Counted from the first letter of the stretch, positions 51,622 through 60,705 are shown. The stretch is 64,000 nt of DNA from an uncultured Pelagibacteraceae bacterium (GCA_902598825.1 CACKDD010000004.1:35242-99241), one strand, 5' to 3'. The notes: generated from the letters alone by a model not told the origin. Made by a program: numbers and translations.

Positions 51622-51670
51622 GAATCCAAATAATTCAATCCTAGGTTGACCCAAGAATCTTTTTAGAGTC
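51622..51670. promoter_or_regulatory. Three GANTC methylation sites in the ccrM upstream region
   Basis: GAATC (51622-51626), GAATC (51655-51659) and GAGTC (51666-51670) cluster within 49 bases, 17 bases before the ccrM ATG. GANTC is the recognition site of CcrM, and in Caulobacter methylation of GANTC in the ccrM promoter controls its transcription. A similar feedback is inferred here. With about 15% G and 15% C, a random GANTC is expected only about once in 350-400 bases. Confidence 0.6.
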
Positions 51671-51686
51671 TAATTTATTTTTACAA

Positions 51687-52757
51687 ATGAATTTTAATTT
51701 TAAAAATAAATTAATTAATGGTGACAGCTTAAAGGAATTAAAAAAAATTCCTGATGAATCTTTCGATTTAGTATTTGCAGATCCACCTTACAATCTTCAA
51801 TTAAAAAGTGAATTAACAAGGCCTGATAGATCTAAAGTAAATGCAGTAAACGATAAGTGGGATCAATTTGAAAGTTTTAAAAAATATGATGATTTTACTT
51901 ATGCTTGGCTAAGTGAATGTAAAAGAATTTTAAAAAAAGATGGAGCTATTTGGGTAATTGGTAGTTATCACAACATTTTTAGAGTTGGTGCTACAATTCA
52001 AAATTTAGGCTTTTGGATCTTAAATGATGTTATTTGGAATAAAAAAAATCCGATGCCAAACTTTAGAGGAACTCGTTTTACTAATGCTCATGAAACTTTA
52101 ATTTGGGCCTCTAAATCAGAGAAATCAAAATATACTTTTAACTATCAATCTTTAAAGTGCTTAAATGATGATCTTCAAATGAGATCTAATTGGGATTTGC
52201 CTATTTGTAATGGAGCAGAAAGACTGAAGAAGAATGGAAAAAAAGTACATTCAACACAAAAACCTGAAGCTTTACTTCATAGAATTTTATTAGCAACTTC
52301 AAATAAAAATGATTTGGTTTTAGACCCTTTTTTAGGCTCAGGAACAACCGCAACCGTTGCGAAAAAATTAGGTAGAAATTATTATGGTATAGAAAAAAAA
52401 AAAACTTATTTTAAAGCTGCTGAACAAAGATTAAAAAATACAGAACCTATTGAAGACAATTACCTAGATACAATTAAAAATAATAGATCTAAACCAAGGA
52501 TACCTTTTGGTTCATTGGTAGAATTAGGAATAATAAAGCCAGGAACAACTATTTTTGATAATAAAAAGAAAATAAGTGCAAAAATCATGGCTGATGGAAG
52601 CATTAAACACGCTCAAACAGAGGGTTCAATTCATAAAGTAGCAGCAACAATTTTGGGTGCTGAAAGCTGTAATGGATGGACTTATTGGCACTATAATTTG
52701 GATGGCACTGTAGTCCCAATCGATCATTTGAGACAAAAATTAATTTCAAAAGATTAA
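51687..52757 (+). CDS. ccrM: Cell-cycle-regulated adenine methyltransferase CcrM (GANTC)
   Basis: A solitary N6-adenine DNA methyltransferase. The 356-residue protein is of the beta class: catalytic DPPYNLQL at 32-39 precedes the SAM-binding DPFLGSGTTAT at 213-223. The C-terminal extension of about 90 residues (from IPFGSLVELGIIKPG to the Trp-rich NGWTYWHYNLDG) is the domain that marks CcrM and aids GANTC recognition. No restriction partner is adjacent. Its stop shares TTAA with the next convergent gene. Confidence 0.94.
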   Translation: MNFNFKNKLINGDSLKELKKIPDESFDLVFADPPYNLQLKSELTRPDRSKVNAVNDKWDQFESFKKYDDFTYAWLSECKRILKKDGAIWVIGSYHNIFRVGATIQNLGFWILNDVIWNKKNPMPNFRGTRFTNAHETLIWASKSEKSKYTFNYQSLKCLNDDLQMRSNWDLPICNGAERLKKNGKKVHSTQKPEALLHRILLATSNKNDLVLDPFLGSGTTATVAKKLGRNYYGIEKKKTYFKAAEQRLKNTEPIEDNYLDTIKNNRSKPRIPFGSLVELGIIKPGTTIFDNKKKISAKIMADGSIKHAQTEGSIHKVAATILGAESCNGWTYWHYNLDGTVVPIDHLRQKLISKD

Positions 52758-53899
52758 TTTCTATACACTTTTCCCAAGTAAGATTCTAAAAACTTTTTGT
52801 TTTTAACCAATCTTTTCAGAAAGATGTTTCTAAAAAAAATTATTAAAGGATTAGATAAATGAAAAACAAACTGATTAATTTTTGATCTGATATTTACCAT
52901 TTTTGTTTTGTTAACTCTATTCTTAAAAAAATTACTTTCTGTGTTATTTTCGATACTTTTAAATAAATCATAAGCACCTTCTATGGACTGTGATGCACCC
53001 TGAGCAAATGATGGTGGAAAAGCAAAAAAAGCATCACCAATAAAATGAATATTATTATTTTGTAATTTATAGAAATTTTCACTGACAAATACTGGAAATA
53101 TTTTTAGTTCTTTTAGATTTTTTAAAAAGCTTTTATTTCTTGGGGGAAATTTTTCTAATACTTTTTTGATAAATGAACTATCACTGAATAATGAGTAATT
53201 TTTTTGTTCTTCTACTGAGAGTTTGTATTTCATTATAGCTATAAAATTTAAGTCTCCATTTGGATTGACTGGATAAATTACATGATGAAAGTCTGAATCT
53301 AAAAATAAAGCAATATTTTTAATATCAATATTTTCAGGAGATTTATTCAAGATGCCTCTAATAGCTAATGTATTATTATATTTAGGTTTTGCCTCATCTT
53401 TAGACATAAGACTTTTACTTTTTGAAAAAACCCCATCAGAAATAATTAAATAATCACATTCTTTTACTTCAGCATTTTCAAAAGAAAGTTTAATTTTTTT
53501 TTCTTTTTGGTCTATTTTTGAAATGTTATAGCCAGTCCTTATCAAACCTTCCAAATCTGTTTTTAAAAAATTTATTAAAGATGATCTTTTTAAAGTGGTA
53601 TACTTACAATCCTCTGAATTAAATTCTGTGATATCTAACTCACATATTTTATCTAAACTTTTATTTGAATAAAAATTGATTTTTTCTGGAGTAAATTTTT
53701 CATTATTATGTATTTTTTCAAATCCAATTTCATTTAAAAGTTTGATACTGTTAACTGATAGTTGTACACCATAACCCTCATCTAAATTAATTGAAGTATT
53801 TTTTTCATAGATTGTAATTTGATAATCAGGATTTTTTTTGAATAAATTAGTAATGAATAATCCTGAAATTCCAGCACCTATGATTGCTATTTTTTTCAT
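52754..53899 (-). CDS. FAD-dependent monooxygenase (aromatic hydroxylase type)
   Basis: A 381-residue flavoprotein of the PHBH/UbiH-like family. It has the dinucleotide motif IGAGISGLF at the N-terminus, a mid-protein CDYLIISDGVFSKS (DG motif), and the second FAD motif FIGDAFFAFPPSFAQGASQSIEGA. It might hydroxylate a ubiquinone precursor or another aromatic; the substrate cannot be decided. It overlaps the mutY stop codon by one base (TAATG). Confidence 0.8.
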   Translation of the reverse strand: MKKIAIIGAGISGLFITNLFKKNPDYQITIYEKNTSINLDEGYGVQLSVNSIKLLNEIGFEKIHNNEKFTPEKINFYSNKSLDKICELDITEFNSEDCKYTTLKRSSLINFLKTDLEGLIRTGYNISKIDQKEKKIKLSFENAEVKECDYLIISDGVFSKSKSLMSKDEAKPKYNNTLAIRGILNKSPENIDIKNIALFLDSDFHHVIYPVNPNGDLNFIAIMKYKLSVEEQKNYSLFSDSSFIKKVLEKFPPRNKSFLKNLKELKIFPVFVSENFYKLQNNNIHFIGDAFFAFPPSFAQGASQSIEGAYDLFKSIENNTESNFFKNRVNKTKMVNIRSKINQFVFHLSNPLIIFFRNIFLKRLVKNKKFLESYLGKVYRN

Positions 53900-54879
53900 T
53901 AATTTCTCATTAAATATTTTACAATTTTTTTTGTAAATGATGGTAGCATGTAATTGTCTAATTTTTTTTCATTTATCCAATAAGGTGATTGAAATTTTTT
54001 GGTATTTTTCAAATATTTAATTTTTATATTCATTTTCATATTTGACATTTTAAAGTTTAAATTTTCATCAAAATTTTTTGGTTTTGATAACTCTTCCATA
54101 GGAAAGATTGTCAAATTTTTTAAAAAATTAAACTTAGTATTTTTAATCAGTAAATATCTTTGATTTTTTTTATAAACTTTTAAAAGAAAGTACTTGTTTA
54201 TATTTTTTTTATTTTTTTTTGTTAAATTAAAATCTTTTTTAAGTAACGACTTACACTTCTTTGAAATAGGACATCGATGACATAGTGGATTAGTTGGTTT
54301 ACAAATTAATGCTCCTAATTCCATCAAAGCTTGAGCATAATCACTAGGTCTTGATGACGTTCCAAATATTGATTTTTTTTTTATAAGATTATCTTTTTTA
54401 ATATCTCTATCTTTTTTTAAATACAAATATCGCTTTAAAACTCTTTCTATATTTCCATCCAATGGAATGTAAGGTTTATCAAATGCAATTGATAAAATTG
54501 CACTTGCAGTATAGTTTCCTATCCCAGGAAGTGATACCAAATCTTCAAAATTATCAGGCAACTTTCCGTTAAAGTTTTTAATAATTTTTTGTGCAGTTTT
54601 TTTTAGATTTCTAACTCTAGAATAGTATCCAAGTCCTTCCCATAATTTTATTAATTTTTTGTTCTGGACTTTTGAAAGAGCTTTTAAATTTGGGACATCT
54701 TTTATAAATCGATTAAAATAAGGAATAACTGTTGCAACCTGTGTTTGTTGTAACATGAATTCACTTACTAATGTGTAATACTGTCTTTTTTGAAAAGAAA
54801 CATTTTTTCGCCACGGTAATGATCTTTTATTTAAATCGTACCATTTAATAATTTTTTTTGTTACTAATTGATCTTTCAT
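53899..54879 (-). CDS. mutY: A/G-specific adenine glycosylase MutY
   Basis: Removes adenine mispaired with 8-oxoguanine. The 326-residue protein has KRSLPWR near the N-terminus, MLQQTQVATVIPYF, the helix-hairpin-helix LPGIGNYTASAI with catalytic Asp in PLDGNIERV, and a complete Cys-x6-Cys-x2-Cys-x5-Cys iron-sulfur loop at KPTNPLCHRCPISKKC. A C-terminal 8-oxoG-recognition domain follows but is weakly conserved. I start it at the ATG at 54879; the frame extends to a TTG at 54924 that would lie within the divergent gene. Confidence 0.93.
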   Translation of the reverse strand: MKDQLVTKKIIKWYDLNKRSLPWRKNVSFQKRQYYTLVSEFMLQQTQVATVIPYFNRFIKDVPNLKALSKVQNKKLIKLWEGLGYYSRVRNLKKTAQKIIKNFNGKLPDNFEDLVSLPGIGNYTASAILSIAFDKPYIPLDGNIERVLKRYLYLKKDRDIKKDNLIKKKSIFGTSSRPSDYAQALMELGALICKPTNPLCHRCPISKKCKSLLKKDFNLTKKNKKNINKYFLLKVYKKNQRYLLIKNTKFNFLKNLTIFPMEELSKPKNFDENLNFKMSNMKMNIKIKYLKNTKKFQSPYWINEKKLDNYMLPSFTKKIVKYLMRN

Positions 54880-55326
54880 ATGCAATTTAAAAAATATACT
54901 AAGCAGAGAAACGGAAGCATTCAAGGATTAAGATCCTTCAAAGACACTTTGCCAAAAAATATTAAAAAGTTTATAAGTAAAAGAGGTCAAATTTATTCTG
55001 AAACTTTAAATAATTGGAAGCATATCGTAGGAGAAAATTTATTCAAAGTCTGCTATCCAAAATCGTATAAAAATTCTAATAAGTTTGGTGTTAGCACTTT
55101 AACGATAATGGTAAGAAGAGGTAATGAGGTTGATTTAGAATATTCAAAAAAAGAGATCATTACTAGAATGAATATTTTTTTTGAGGACCAGGTGGTTGAG
55201 AAAATAAAATTAACTAGTTTTAATGATGAAAGAAAAATTATAGTTAAAGACATAATTAGTAATGTTAAAAATGAAAAAATTAAAAAATCTTTACTAGAGT
55301 TAACAAAAGTTTTTAAAGAAAAATGA
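54880..55326 (+). CDS. DUF721 (DciA-like) protein
   Basis: A 148-residue protein with the DUF721 core: SFKDTLPKNIKKFISKRG followed by LNNWKHIVGENLFKVCYP and a later STLTIMVRR strand. In other bacteria the related DciA loads the replicative helicase DnaB; whether the alphaproteobacterial members do so is not shown. The ATG at 54880 touches the mutY ATG on the other strand (CATATG), so no intergenic base remains. Fits the conserved mutY-DUF721-dsbA-smc order. Confidence 0.8.
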   Translation: MQFKKYTKQRNGSIQGLRSFKDTLPKNIKKFISKRGQIYSETLNNWKHIVGENLFKVCYPKSYKNSNKFGVSTLTIMVRRGNEVDLEYSKKEIITRMNIFFEDQVVEKIKLTSFNDERKIIVKDIISNVKNEKIKKSLLELTKVFKEK

Positions 55327-55898
55327 AAAAAATTATAATCATTCTTGTTTTTTATTTTGTATCTACAATAAGTATTAGCGCAGAAACTAAACGGATAGTA
55401 TCAGGAAATATAAATGCAAAAATTACTATAATTGCATATGAGTCTTTAACTTGCAGTCATTGTGCTGATTTTCATAAGGATGTTTATCCTCAACTAAAAA
55501 AAGATTATATTGATACTGGATTAGCTAAAATAGAGTTTAGACATTTTCCTCTCGATATTGCTGCTTTTAATGCTTCAAAAATTTCTCAATGCAATCAAGG
55601 TAATAGTTTAAAAATTTTAGAAAGTTTATATTCTAATCAACAAATCTGGGTGAAAGGAAGTACGATAGAAGAAGTAAATGATAATCTTAAAAAATTTATT
55701 AAAAAAGAAGGTTTCAATATTGACTTTGAAAAATGCATTAATAATAAAGAAATTGAAGATTTTGTTTTAAATGATCGAATCGAAGGAACAAAAAAATTTA
55801 AAGTAAATGCTACTCCTACGATAATTATCAACAACAAAAAGTTTGAAAAATCTCTAAATTATAAAAATTTAAAAAAATCTCTAGAAAAACTGATATAA
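55323..55898 (+). CDS. DsbA-family thiol oxidoreductase, periplasmic
   Basis: A 191-residue exported protein with a signal peptide (about 1-19) and a thioredoxin fold of the DsbA/DsbG-like Thioredoxin_4 group. The active site is CSHC in ESLTCSHCADFH, and the cis-Pro is in NATPTIIIN. It probably oxidises or isomerises disulfides in the periplasm, for example during cytochrome c maturation or envelope protein folding. Starts with an ATGA overlap with the DUF721 gene. Confidence 0.88.
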   Translation: MKKIIIILVFYFVSTISISAETKRIVSGNINAKITIIAYESLTCSHCADFHKDVYPQLKKDYIDTGLAKIEFRHFPLDIAAFNASKISQCNQGNSLKILESLYSNQQIWVKGSTIEEVNDNLKKFIKKEGFNIDFEKCINNKEIEDFVLNDRIEGTKKFKVNATPTIIINNKKFEKSLNYKNLKKSLEKLI

Positions 55899-55906
55899 GT
55901 TAATCC

Positions 55907-58303
55907 ATGGAGTTTAAAAAAATCCAACTAAATGGGTTTAAATCTTTTGCGGATAAAACCAACTTTTTAATTGAAGACGGTTTAACAGGAATTGTTGGCC
56001 CTAATGGTTGTGGTAAATCTAATATTGTAGAGTCTCTAAGATGGGTTATGGGAGAAACGTCTGCCAAAAGCATGAGGGGTTCAGGTATGGAAGATGTGAT
56101 ATTTTCTGGTACCTCAAACAAAACATCAAAAAATATTGCTGAGGTTTCAGTCACCGTGGCAAATGAAAATAATGAGGGTCCTGTTCAGTTTAGAGACTCA
56201 GATGAAATAAGTGTTAGAAGAAAAATTGAAAAAGATAAAGGGTCTAAATTCTATATAAATAATAAAGAGGTAAGAGCAAGAGATGCACAGATGTTTTTTG
56301 CTGATTTATCAACCGGCGCACACTCACCCTCTATGATCAGCCAAGGACGTATAGGTGCTTTAGTAACTGCAAAACCAACAGACAGAAGAGCTATTTTAGA
56401 AGAGGCTGCAGGAATATCTGGTTTACATGTTAGAAGACATGAGGCTGAACTAAGATTAGGCGCTGCTGAAAATAATTTAAAAAGAGCTGACGAGCTTAGA
56501 AGACAACAAGAAAAACAACTAGCTAATCTTCAAAAACAAGCTGAAGAGGCTACTAAATATAAAAATATGTCTGATGAGATTAAAAAGATAGAGGCAGGTT
56601 TATATTACTTAAAATTATTAGAAATTGATAAAGAAATTAAAATTGAAAATGAAATTAATACTGAAGCAGAAGGAGAAGTGACTGGCTTTAATGAAAAAAT
56701 TTCAGAGATTGAAAACTTTATAAAAACTGAAACTGAAAAAGTAGACCCTTTAAGAGAAAAAAATATAGAAAATCTCTCAAAAATACAAAGGCTTAATTTG
56801 GAATTACAAGGACTTGATGAAGAAAATACAAGAATTCAAGATGAAATAGAAAATATAAAAAAGTCTCTTAGAACATTCGATGAGGATATCAATAGAGAAA
56901 AAGGAATTGTCATTGATGCAAAATCGAATGAAAAAAGACTTAAAGAGGAAAAAAGTGAACTTATTGAAATTGACTCTAAATATTATGATACTGAAAAAAA
57001 ATCTAATGAGGATTTAGATAATTCAAAAAATAAATTAAGAAAAGAAATAGATAAAGTTAAGGAATTAATTAATTTGCAAAAAAATAGTGAAGCAATAGCT
57101 CTTTTGGAAAACTGTCAACTGATTATTGAAGAGTATGCAGATAGCTATAGTAAAAACCAAAATATAAAAAAGGATTCTGTTAAAAGAAATGAGAGAATAA
57201 GCATTATAGATAAGGAAATTGAGAGTTGGAAAAATTTATTATCAAATTCTGAAAAAATGGTTTTTGAGCTTACCGACAGAAAAAATAAATTGAATTTGCA
57301 ATTGGAAAAATTAGATAATAAACCAAAATTACAAGCTGAAAAGAAAGGTCAAATTTCTGAAGGTCTAAGGATTTCTGAAAAAGAAAAGGAGGATAATGAG
57401 TCTATAATTCATTCTACAGATGAAAAAATAGATACTCTACGAGTACAACTAAATGAGGTTCAAGAACAATCGATTCAGATTAGGGAAAGAAAAGCAAGTT
57501 CTGGAGCAACGATTGAAGGTCTCAAAAAAAGAAAAAATGATTTGATCGATAGAATAACTTCTGAGCTAAATTTAACTGAGGAAAATATTCTAGAGAATTC
57601 GAATCTGTATGGAGCCGAAGATCTTCCTGATGCTGTTAATCAAGAGGATTTACTTGATAAAAAAAGACAAGAAAGAGAAAAACTAGGATCAGTTAATTTA
57701 AAAGCTGATGAAGAAACTAACAAATATGAGGCAGAAATTAAAAAGATGGAACAAGATCGTGCCGATTTGGTGAGTGCAATTGTTAAACTTAAAGATAGTA
57801 TTAATGAATTAAACCAAAAAGGTAGAGAGCGATTAATTGAAGCTTTTGAAAAAGTAAATAGAAAATTTAATGAAGTTTATACAAAACTTTTTAATGGTGG
57901 AAATGCTAAGTTAGAATTAGTTGATTCCGAGGACCCACTTGAAGCTGGTTTAGAAATGTTAGTAAGTCCTCCTGGAAAAAGACTTCAATCGATAACTTTG
58001 TTGTCTGGTGGTGAACAAGCTTTAACAGCACTATCATTAATCTTTGCCGTTTTTTTAACAAATCCTTCACCAATTTGTGTGCTAGATGAAGTAGATGCTC
58101 CACTAGATGATGCCAATGTTACAAGGTTTTGTAGCTTGCTCGAAGAACTTATAAAAATTACAAATACAAAATTTATTATTGTAACTCACCATGCTTTAAC
58201 CATGTCTAAAATGAACAGACTGTATGGTGTTACAATGCCCGAAAAAGGTATTAGCCAATTAGTTGCTGTTGATTTACAAAAAGCAGAAAGTATGGTTGCT
58301 TAA
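55907..58303 (+). CDS. smc: Shortened SMC-type chromosome segregation ATPase
   Basis: A 798-residue SMC protein; typical bacterial SMC is about 1150-1200. The N-terminal head has Walker A GPNGCGKSN at 31-39 and the Q-loop Gln146. The C-terminal head has the signature LLSGGEQ at 698-704, Walker B with Asp727-Glu728 (CVLDEVDAPLDD) and a His switch. Between them are only coiled-coil-like segments (about 180-650); I find no globular hinge domain. A non-coil patch near 385-425 may form a simple turn. The ATPase residues are all intact, so it is probably active. Position after dsbA matches smc in other alphaproteobacteria. Confidence 0.88.
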   Translation: MEFKKIQLNGFKSFADKTNFLIEDGLTGIVGPNGCGKSNIVESLRWVMGETSAKSMRGSGMEDVIFSGTSNKTSKNIAEVSVTVANENNEGPVQFRDSDEISVRRKIEKDKGSKFYINNKEVRARDAQMFFADLSTGAHSPSMISQGRIGALVTAKPTDRRAILEEAAGISGLHVRRHEAELRLGAAENNLKRADELRRQQEKQLANLQKQAEEATKYKNMSDEIKKIEAGLYYLKLLEIDKEIKIENEINTEAEGEVTGFNEKISEIENFIKTETEKVDPLREKNIENLSKIQRLNLELQGLDEENTRIQDEIENIKKSLRTFDEDINREKGIVIDAKSNEKRLKEEKSELIEIDSKYYDTEKKSNEDLDNSKNKLRKEIDKVKELINLQKNSEAIALLENCQLIIEEYADSYSKNQNIKKDSVKRNERISIIDKEIESWKNLLSNSEKMVFELTDRKNKLNLQLEKLDNKPKLQAEKKGQISEGLRISEKEKEDNESIIHSTDEKIDTLRVQLNEVQEQSIQIRERKASSGATIEGLKKRKNDLIDRITSELNLTEENILENSNLYGAEDLPDAVNQEDLLDKKRQEREKLGSVNLKADEETNKYEAEIKKMEQDRADLVSAIVKLKDSINELNQKGRERLIEAFEKVNRKFNEVYTKLFNGGNAKLELVDSEDPLEAGLEMLVSPPGKRLQSITLLSGGEQALTALSLIFAVFLTNPSPICVLDEVDAPLDDANVTRFCSLLEELIKITNTKFIIVTHHALTMSKMNRLYGVTMPEKGISQLVAVDLQKAESMVA

Positions 58304-58316
58304 ATAAATAAACAAA

Positions 58317-58592
58317 ATGTCTAAAGATCCGTTTAAAACTCGCTTAGAGATTGCAAAAAAGAAGGTTTCTAAGAGAAATTTAGAGGACAAGAAACATAAT
58401 CCGTCCTCAATTGGCACTGCTTTTAAGCTGAGTACTGAATTAGTCTCAGCAGTAGCAGTAGGGACAATTATTGGGTTTATTTTAGACAAGACCTTTGGTA
58501 CTAAACCCTGGTTAATTTTAATATTTTTTTTTGTAGGTGTGATTGCTGGAATAACAAATGTAATTAAATCTGCTAAAAATATGCAAAAATAG
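58317..58592 (+). CDS. atpI: ATP synthase accessory protein AtpI/AtpZ-like
   Basis: A 91-residue membrane protein with a basic N-terminus and two hydrophobic helices (about 42-60 and 65-83), containing GTIIGFILDKTFGTKPW. AtpI helps assemble the c-ring and may affect Mg2+ supply; AtpZ-type members are similar. It heads the F0 gene cluster, 10 bases before atpB. Confidence 0.85.
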   Translation: MSKDPFKTRLEIAKKKVSKRNLEDKKHNPSSIGTAFKLSTELVSAVAVGTIIGFILDKTFGTKPWLILIFFFVGVIAGITNVIKSAKNMQK

Positions 58593-58602
58593 ATACAAAC
58601 TT

Positions 58603-59337
58603 ATGGCAGCAAATCCGATGACACAATTCGAAGTTTATAGAATTGGTCCAGAAATTAAAATAGGTACATTTGACATTTCTTTTACAAATGCAAGTTTATT
58701 TATGGTTATTAGCTCTTTAGCAATTTTGATTATTTTCAATTTGGGTTCAAAAAAAAATTCGATATTGCCAAATAAAATTCAGCTGCTGGCTGAGCTTAGC
58801 TACTCTTTTGTTTCTAAAATGATCAGTGACACCGCGGGTTCAAAAGCAAAACCATATTTTTCATTTATTTTTTCATTATTTATGTTTGTACTTTTCTGTA
58901 ATATGTTTGGCATGATCCCATACACTTTCACTGTTACAAGCCATATAATAGTGACTTTTGTGCTAGCTTCATTTATTTTTATTGGGGTAACAGTAATTGG
59001 ATTTTTAAAGCATGGCTTTGGTTACCTAAAATTGTTTGTTCCAAGTGGAGTACCAGTTATACTACTCCCTTTAATAGTGGTTATAGAAATTATATCATAT
59101 TTAAGTAGACCAATTAGTTTATCTGTAAGACTGTTTGCAAATATGATGGCTGGACATACTATGATGAAAGTTTTCGGAGGCTTTGTAATAAGCCTCGGAA
59201 TTGTCGGTGGATGGCTTCCACTGAGTTTTTCGGTTGCTTTAACAGGTTTGGAGATCTTAGTTGCTTTTCTTCAAGCATATGTTTTTGCAATCTTAACCTG
59301 CATCTATTTAAATGATGCATTAAACTTACACCATTAA
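58603..59337 (+). CDS. atpB: ATP synthase F0 subunit a
   Basis: The stator subunit with the proton half-channels. The 244-residue protein has five to six helices and the essential Arg in the fourth conserved helix (RPISLSVRLFANMMAGH). MFGMIPYTFTVTSHI and the C-terminal AYVFAILTCIYLNDALNLHH are also typical. Followed by atpE after 18 bases. Confidence 0.96.
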   Translation: MAANPMTQFEVYRIGPEIKIGTFDISFTNASLFMVISSLAILIIFNLGSKKNSILPNKIQLLAELSYSFVSKMISDTAGSKAKPYFSFIFSLFMFVLFCNMFGMIPYTFTVTSHIIVTFVLASFIFIGVTVIGFLKHGFGYLKLFVPSGVPVILLPLIVVIEIISYLSRPISLSVRLFANMMAGHTMMKVFGGFVISLGIVGGWLPLSFSVALTGLEILVAFLQAYVFAILTCIYLNDALNLHH

Positions 59338-59344
59338 ACAACAC

Positions 59345-59350
59345 AGGAGG
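59345..59350 (+). promoter_or_regulatory. Strong ribosome-binding site of atpE
   Basis: A perfect AGGAGG lies five bases before the atpE ATG. Most genes in this window have weak or no such sequence. Strong initiation fits the need for about ten or more c subunits per ATP synthase. Confidence 0.7.
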
Positions 59351-59355
59351 ATATA

Positions 59356-59583
59356 ATGGAATTAGAAGCAGCAAAAATGATCGGAGCAGGTTTAGCAGCA
59401 ATTGCTTTAGCTGGTGCCGGGGTTGGTATTGGAATAATTTTTGGAAATTATTTGTCTGGAGCGATGAGAAATCCATCTGCAGCACAAAAACAATTTCCTA
59501 ATTTGCTTTTAGGTTTTGCTTTAGCAGAAGCAACAGGATTATTTGGATTGGTAGTAGCGTTAATCATTCTATTTGCATTTTAA
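59356..59583 (+). CDS. atpE: ATP synthase F0 subunit c
   Basis: The 75-residue rotor subunit with two helices and a polar loop (RNPSAAQKQ). The ion-binding carboxylate is Glu58 in ALAEATGLFG. It is followed by Ala rather than Ser or Thr, and the first helix has the glycine-rich GAGVGIGIIFGN, so the ring is most likely proton-driven rather than sodium-driven. Confidence 0.96.
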   Translation: MELEAAKMIGAGLAAIALAGAGVGIGIIFGNYLSGAMRNPSAAQKQFPNLLLGFALAEATGLFGLVVALIILFAF

Positions 59584-59588
59584 ATTTA

Positions 59589-60179
59589 ATGATTAAAAAA
59601 ATTTTTTTTCAGTCGATTTTTTTTAATTTCTTTTTTTTAAAAGAAGTTTTTGCTGCTGAAAGTGGAGGTATGCCTCAATTAAACCCTGAATTTTGGATTT
59701 CACAAATATTCTGGCTTACACTAACTTTTGGAATTCTTTATATAGTTTTATCAAAACTCATATTGCCTAAAATAAGTGCTAATTTAGAATTAAGAAAATC
59801 TCAAATACAAGATAATATTGAGGCCGCAGAAAAACAAAGAAAAGATAGCGAGTCTAAAATTAAAGAATACGACGATATTATTTTTAAAAGTAAGTTAGAG
59901 GCAAAAAATATATTTAAAGACTCAAGAGAAAAAGTAATTAAGGATATAAATAATAAAAAAGAAACCTTGGAAAATCAAATTAACGAGGAAATTAAAAAAG
60001 CGGAGAAAGAAATTGAAGTGGTTAAGAAAAGCGCCCCAGAAAAAATTAATAAAATTGCAATTGAAGCGTCTTCAGAATTAGTGAAAAAACTGATCGGAGC
60101 TGAGATAAACAATAGTAGTATTTCAGCAATAGTAGATGATTTATCAAAAAAAAATGGAGATAAGTATTATGGTAATTGA
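59589..60179 (+). CDS. atpG: ATP synthase F0 subunit b'
   Basis: One of two b-type peripheral stalk subunits. The 196-residue protein has an N-terminal extension that looks like a signal or extra hydrophobic segment, a membrane helix (FWISQIFWLTLTFGILYIVLS, about 35-56) and a long charged coiled coil. Alphaproteobacteria commonly have the b' and b pair in this order. Overlaps the next gene. Confidence 0.88.
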   Translation: MIKKIFFQSIFFNFFFLKEVFAAESGGMPQLNPEFWISQIFWLTLTFGILYIVLSKLILPKISANLELRKSQIQDNIEAAEKQRKDSESKIKEYDDIIFKSKLEAKNIFKDSREKVIKDINNKKETLENQINEEIKKAEKEIEVVKKSAPEKINKIAIEASSELVKKLIGAEINNSSISAIVDDLSKKNGDKYYGN

Positions 60180-60666
60180 TTCTACTTTTTGGGTAGCAGT
60201 TTCTTTTGTTATTTTTTTTGGAGCTCTTGTATATTTAAAAGTCCCCCAAAAAGTAAACCAAATTCTAAATAAATTAATATCTGATATAAAAAATGAAATT
60301 AATGAAAGTGAAAAATTAAGAACTGAAGCTAAAACATTATTAGATAAAGCTCAAAAAAAATTAGATACTGCACAAACTGTTAGTGATGAAATTTTAGAAC
60401 AAGCTAAAAGAGACAGCGATAAAATGGTAATTGAGCTCAATGATAAGTTCCATAAAACTTCTGAAATCAAAAAAAATCTTGCTGAAAATAAAATAAGTCA
60501 AATGAAAGAGGCAGCTATTAAAGAAATTAAGGATACTTCAATTAAAATTGCTGTGGATTCTGTTAAAAAAATTATCACTACTTCTGTTGATAAGTCTAAA
60601 CTTGATGCTCTATTCCAAAAAAATTTAGATGAAACTAAAGAAGAGTTAAAAAAAATTAATTCATAA
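60169..60666 (+). CDS. atpF: ATP synthase F0 subunit b
   Basis: The second peripheral stalk subunit, 165 residues from the ATG at 60169. A membrane helix (TFWVAVSFVIFFGALVYL) is followed by a charged coiled coil of about 130 residues. Upstream in-frame ATGs exist at 60136 and 60154, but the 60169 start is preceded by GGAGA at a good distance and gives the usual short N-terminus. The F1 genes are not nearby, as usual for alphaproteobacteria. Confidence 0.87.
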   Translation: MVIDSTFWVAVSFVIFFGALVYLKVPQKVNQILNKLISDIKNEINESEKLRTEAKTLLDKAQKKLDTAQTVSDEILEQAKRDSDKMVIELNDKFHKTSEIKKNLAENKISQMKEAAIKEIKDTSIKIAVDSVKKIITTSVDKSKLDALFQKNLDETKEELKKINS

Positions 60667-60705
60667 TAACCTTACAATTCTTTAAAAAAACTATAAATTA
60701 TAACA

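Noticed and set aside
59159-59485. Minus-strand frame of 108 codons
   Set aside because: It is antisense to atpB and atpE, both unmistakable, and has no family resemblance.
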